The notes below the pieces were generated by a model. That model saw only the letters and a list, made by a program, of their open reading frames with translations, had not been told where the DNA came from and made no database searches. From contig NZ_JAPDHX010000004.1 of the NCBI RefSeq assembly GCF_025972045.1, positions 248,001 to 312,000 on the forward strand: 64,000 nt of DNA. Reading direction: 5' to 3'. A program made the position numbers and the translations under genes. This stretch comes from Micropruina sonneratiae. Its GTDB lineage: Bacteria; Actinomycetota; Actinomycetes; Propionibacteriales; Propionibacteriaceae. This document shows, in pieces, positions 61,211-64,000 of this stretch (its first letter is position 1; every line of letters begins with the position of its first letter).

Positions 61211-61911
61211 CGCTCAGCCCTCCCGGGAGTGGTGACCAGGTCCAGGCCGACCAGTTCGACGGGTTGCGCCTGGCCGAAGCGGGCCTGCACCTCGGCCCGG
61301 CTGCGCGGCGAGTCGCCCGGCAGAAGGTCACAGATCGCAGTCAGGACGCCGGCGTGCGGCAGGTCGTCGGCGCCGAGTTCCAACCGCAGCAGCTCCAGGC
61401 TGGCCCGGAACCGCTCCAGCAGCCCTCGGCCGCGCCCGGCGTCCCGGGCGGCGAACTCAAGCGCCATCGGCAGGTAGTCGGGCAGTTCCCCGCCGGTGTC
61501 GACCAGCAACCCGGAGTCGCGGTACACCTGCTTGACCTCGGCCAGGACGGCGCCACGGCGCCTGGTGTCACCGTCGGTCCAGTAGCTGAGGTGCAGGCTG
61601 TGCCGCCGGGACAGGTCGAACTCCTGGATGTGGAACGACTGCAACGCCGCCAGCCGGTCGCCGCGCAGATGCGCCAGCACCGGCGCGAACGACGCCGCAG
61701 CCGCGGTACCGGCCAGCGCCCGTTCGATGGTAGGCAGCGACTCCAGCAGTTCCTGCTCGGGGTAGGACAGCACCAGGGCCGCGGCCTGGTGGATGACGGC
61801 GTCCGAGACCCCGGCGTTCGCCGGGATGACGGCGGCTGCCTCCCGGGCACGGTGACCGTCGTGTGGGGCGTGATCCGGGGTGTCTCCGCGCAGGCGGCGT
61901 AGCAGGCTCAC
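61207..61911 (-). CDS. narJ: nitrate reductase molybdenum cofactor assembly chaperone
   Basis: A 234-residue TorD-type chaperone that binds NarG and assists insertion of the molybdenum cofactor before membrane docking. ALVLSYPEQELLESLPTIERAL, FDLSRRHSLHLSYWTDGDTRRRGAVLAEV and LPDYLPMALEFAA are NarJ signatures. The first 45 residues contain the translation of a dispersed palindromic repeat (AVIPANAGVSD), so the N-terminus was lengthened or altered by that repeat. The start is a GTG overlapping the narH stop by four bases. Confidence 0.92.
   Translation of the reverse strand: MSLLRRLRGDTPDHAPHDGHRAREAAAVIPANAGVSDAVIHQAAALVLSYPEQELLESLPTIERALAGTAAAASFAPVLAHLRGDRLAALQSFHIQEFDLSRRHSLHLSYWTDGDTRRRGAVLAEVKQVYRDSGLLVDTGGELPDYLPMALEFAARDAGRGRGLLERFRASLELLRLELGADDLPHAGVLTAICDLLPGDSPRSRAEVQARFGQAQPVELVGLDLVTTPGRAER
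61805..61835. repeat. CCGGGATGACG-type repeat inside narJ
   Basis: GAGACCCCGGCGTTCGCCGG and then GATGACGGCGG form the same palindrome as the copies at 25593 and 30441. On the coding strand it reads AVIPANAGVS in frame near residue 30 of NarJ, in a region between the start and the conserved fold. Confidence 0.7.
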
Positions 61912-63548
61912 GGCTGGCCCCCCGCATCCTCGTTGGCGTCCCAGTTGAGCAGCCCGGTGCGGTGGTGCAACTGCTCCGCCGACGCCGCTTCCTCGGCCTT
62001 CTGCCGGGCCTTGAGCGCGGTGTAGGTCTCGATCGCGACCGGCACCGGGCGTCCGGACGCCTCACCGAACGGCCCGGAGGCGTACATGCCGGGGCCGCCC
62101 TCGAAGTCGAGCGAGCAGGCCAGTTCCTCCAGGTTGTGCGCCTCCTCGCGATGCGCCTTCGGGATGACGTAGCGGTCCTCGTACTTGGCGATCGCCAGCA
62201 GCCGGTACAGCTGCTCCAGCGCCTCGGGCGTCATGCCGACCGCGGCGGCCAGGTCGGCGTCGCGACCGGTTCCCAGCGTCACCCCGCGCATATAGGAGCG
62301 CATCGCGGCCAGCTTGTGCAGCACGTCGGTGACCAGTTCGGTGTCACCGCCTGTGAACAGTTCGGCCAGGTACCCGACCGGGATCCGCAGCGCGTCGATC
62401 GCCCCGAACAGGTTGCCGGCGGCCTCGGCGTCATGGCCCTGGCCGCGCAGCAGGTCGACCACCGGGGACAGCGGCGGGATGTACCAGACCATCGGCATCG
62501 TCCGGTACTCCGGGTGCAGCGGCAGCGCGACCTTGAAGTGCTTGATCAGCGCGTAGATCGGCGAGCGTTGGGCGGCGGCGATCCAGTCGTCGGCCATCCC
62601 GGCGGCCCGGGCCGCGGCGATCACCTCGGGGTCGCGCGGGTCGAGCAGCAGGTCGAGCTGGGACTGATACAGCTGGTCATCGGGGGCGGACGCCGCCGCC
62701 GTCACGGCGTCCGCGTCGTAGAGCACGATGCCGACGTAGCGCAGCCGGCCCACGCAGGTCTCGGCGCACACCGTCGGCAGCCCCACTTCGAGCCGCGGGT
62801 AGCAGAAGGTGCACTTCTCGGCCTTGCCCGAGCGGTGGTTGAAGTAGATCTTCTTGTACGGGCAGCCGGTGATGCACTGCCGCCAGCCCCGGCAGCGGTC
62901 CTGGTCGACCAGCACGATGCCGTCCTCGGCGCGCTTGTAGATCGCCCCGGACGGGCAGGACGCCATGCAGGACGGGTTGAGGCAGTGCTCGCAGATCCGG
63001 GGCAGGAAGAACATGAAGCTCTTCTCGTACTCGAACCTGATCTGCTCGTTGGCCTGGGTCCGCAGCTTCTCCACGATCGGGTCGGCCTCGCCGAGCTCGG
63101 CCACCCCACCGAGCGAGTCGTCCCAGTTGGCGCTCCAGGTGATCGCGGTGTCCTGGCCGGTGATCAGCGACTTGGGCCGGGCCACCGGGAAGTCGTCGCC
63201 GAGCGGCGCCGAGACCAGCGTCTGGTAGTCGTAGGTCCACGGCTCGTAGTAGTCGTCGAGTTCGGGCTGCACCGGCGAGGCGAAGATGCTCAGCAGCTTC
63301 TGGAAGCGCCCGCCACTACGCAGTTTGATCCCGCCGGACTTGGTGCGCACCCAGCCGCCGCGCCACTTTTCCTGGTCCTCGTAACGCCGCGGATAGCCCA
63401 GCCCGGGCCGGGTCTCGACGTTGTTGAACCACACGTACTCGGTGCCGGCCCGGTTCGTCCAGGCCTGCTTGCAGGTGACCGAGCAGGTGTGGCAGCCGAT
63501 GCACTTGTCGAGGTTCATCACCATGCCGACCTGCGCCATGATCCTCAT
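61908..63548 (-). CDS. narH: respiratory nitrate reductase beta subunit (iron-sulfur)
   Basis: A 546-residue iron-sulfur protein on the cytoplasmic face that links NarI and NarG. Four cluster motifs are present: DKCIGCHTCSVTCKQAW, CEHCLNPSCMASCPSGA, CRGWRQCITGCPYKKIYFN (Trp replaces one Cys, giving the 3Fe-4S cluster) and KCTFCYPRLEVGLPTVCAETCVGR. The ATG at 63548 follows GGAGGTG and overlaps the narG stop by one base. A helical extension with RYVIPKAHRE precedes the C-terminus. The length is near the usual 510-550. Confidence 0.97.
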   Translation of the reverse strand: MRIMAQVGMVMNLDKCIGCHTCSVTCKQAWTNRAGTEYVWFNNVETRPGLGYPRRYEDQEKWRGGWVRTKSGGIKLRSGGRFQKLLSIFASPVQPELDDYYEPWTYDYQTLVSAPLGDDFPVARPKSLITGQDTAITWSANWDDSLGGVAELGEADPIVEKLRTQANEQIRFEYEKSFMFFLPRICEHCLNPSCMASCPSGAIYKRAEDGIVLVDQDRCRGWRQCITGCPYKKIYFNHRSGKAEKCTFCYPRLEVGLPTVCAETCVGRLRYVGIVLYDADAVTAAASAPDDQLYQSQLDLLLDPRDPEVIAAARAAGMADDWIAAAQRSPIYALIKHFKVALPLHPEYRTMPMVWYIPPLSPVVDLLRGQGHDAEAAGNLFGAIDALRIPVGYLAELFTGGDTELVTDVLHKLAAMRSYMRGVTLGTGRDADLAAAVGMTPEALEQLYRLLAIAKYEDRYVIPKAHREEAHNLEELACSLDFEGGPGMYASGPFGEASGRPVPVAIETYTALKARQKAEEAASAEQLHHRTGLLNWDANEDAGGQP

Positions 63549-64000
63549 CAGTACGTCACCTCCTGCGAACGCCGCCGGACCGTTGAGACGATGTCGCGCT
63601 GCACCCCGGTCGGGCCGAGGTAGTTGAACGCGTAGGACAGGTGCGCGTAGGCACCGATCAGGTGGGTCGGCTTGAGCAGGATGCGGGTCACCGAGTTGTG
63701 GATGCCGCCGCGTTTGCCGGTCGCCTCCGACTTGGGGACGTCGATGGTGCGCTCCTGCGCGTGCTGGACGAAGCAGATGCCGTCGGGCAGCTTGTGGGTG
63801 ACCACGGCTCGGGCCACGAACACCCCGTTGGCGTTGGTCAGCTCGATCCAGTCGTTGTCGGCCACCCCGATGGACGCCGCGTCGGCGACGCTCAGCCACG
63901 CCTGGGGGCCACCCCGGCCCAGGCTGAGCATGAAGAGGTTGTCCTGGTACTCGGAGTGGATCGACCACTTGTTGTGCACGGTCAGGTAGCGCAGCGTGAT
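63548..64000 (-). CDS. narG: respiratory nitrate reductase alpha subunit, C-terminal part
   Basis: The last 150 residues of the molybdenum-bearing catalytic subunit; the remainder lies beyond the window edge. NKWSIHSEYQDNLFMLSLGRGGP is a conserved segment of the cofactor-binding domain 4. SVADAASIGVADNDWIELTNANGVFVARAVV and GICFVQHAQERTIDVPKSEATGKRGGIHNSVTRI, shown here only as landmarks, match the NarG end, and LIGAYAHLSYAFNYLGPTG completes it. The gene is first of the narGHJIK operon. No frameshift is seen in the visible part. Confidence 0.95.
   Translation of the reverse strand: MTLRYLTVHNKWSIHSEYQDNLFMLSLGRGGPQAWLSVADAASIGVADNDWIELTNANGVFVARAVVTHKLPDGICFVQHAQERTIDVPKSEATGKRGGIHNSVTRILLKPTHLIGAYAHLSYAFNYLGPTGVQRDIVSTVRRRSQEVTY

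Overview
This is a high-GC actinobacterial chromosome segment, most likely from the Propionibacteriaceae. The lineage call is an inference from gene content. The window holds a succinyl-CoA:acetate CoA-transferase of the propionic-fermentation type. It also holds a cobalamin operon with the fused cbiE-cbiG-cbiH gene known from Propionibacterium freudenreichii, dTDP-rhamnose genes, and a membrane nitrate reductase. Many genes overlap by ATGA/GTGA, and several look leaderless (TANNNT box, 6-7 nt, start codon). No tRNA, rRNA or CRISPR array was recognised.

Region 1 (1-19 kb) is a surface-polysaccharide locus. It has glycosyltransferases of the GT2 and GT4 types, the complete dTDP-L-rhamnose pathway (rmlA, rmlB, fused rmlC-rmlD), a DUF1942-like rhamnosyltransferase (DUF1972 type), an undecaprenyl-phosphate sugar-1-phosphate transferase, a PAPS-type sulfotransferase, an APH-like kinase, a Gfo/Idh dehydrogenase with an unknown TIM-barrel-like partner, and two secreted proteins. 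The leader and 3' region of the initiating sugar transferase carry four strong hairpins.

Region 2 (19-34 kb) holds mixed metabolic and stress genes: an aldose epimerase-like protein, an ArsR-type regulator with an MFS exporter, an S9 peptidase, the CoA-transferase, a HAD phosphatase, a TetR regulator, a large KatE catalase, a FAD oxidoreductase, a SigB/SigF-type sigma factor and a GAF-ANTAR protein. A short palindromic repeat (core CCGGGATGACG) sits in several 3' or convergent gaps.

Region 3 (34-50 kb) is cobalamin biosynthesis: cobQ; a cobalt importer cbtB-cbtA under a cobalamin riboswitch, with a degenerate phosphatase; cbiT; cobO; cbiA-cobC fusion; cobK; cbiB; then a second cobalamin riboswitch and cbiL-cbiF-cbiEGH-cbiX/sirC-cbiC-cobF. 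Anaerobic-pathway parts (CbiG, CbiX) stand next to the aerobic-type CobF. Two elements with perfect 21-bp inverted repeats bracket the operon. A third cobalamin riboswitch lies in front of a metE relic.

Region 4 (50.3-54.8 kb) is a mobile island: two same-orientation ISL3-family copies, one intact and one frameshifted, flank 1.6 kb with a truncated ArdC-like gene, a small membrane protein and a secreted protein. The outer flanks of the island form the two arms of one hairpin, so the island seems to have landed in a terminator-like palindrome.

Region 5 (54.8-64 kb) is nitrate and nitrite respiration: a membrane-anchored NirK-type copper nitrite reductase, a hemerythrin-domain protein, a Cys-containing HTH regulator, a MoaB/MogA protein, and the operon narG-narH-narJ-narI-narK, with narG cut by the window edge.
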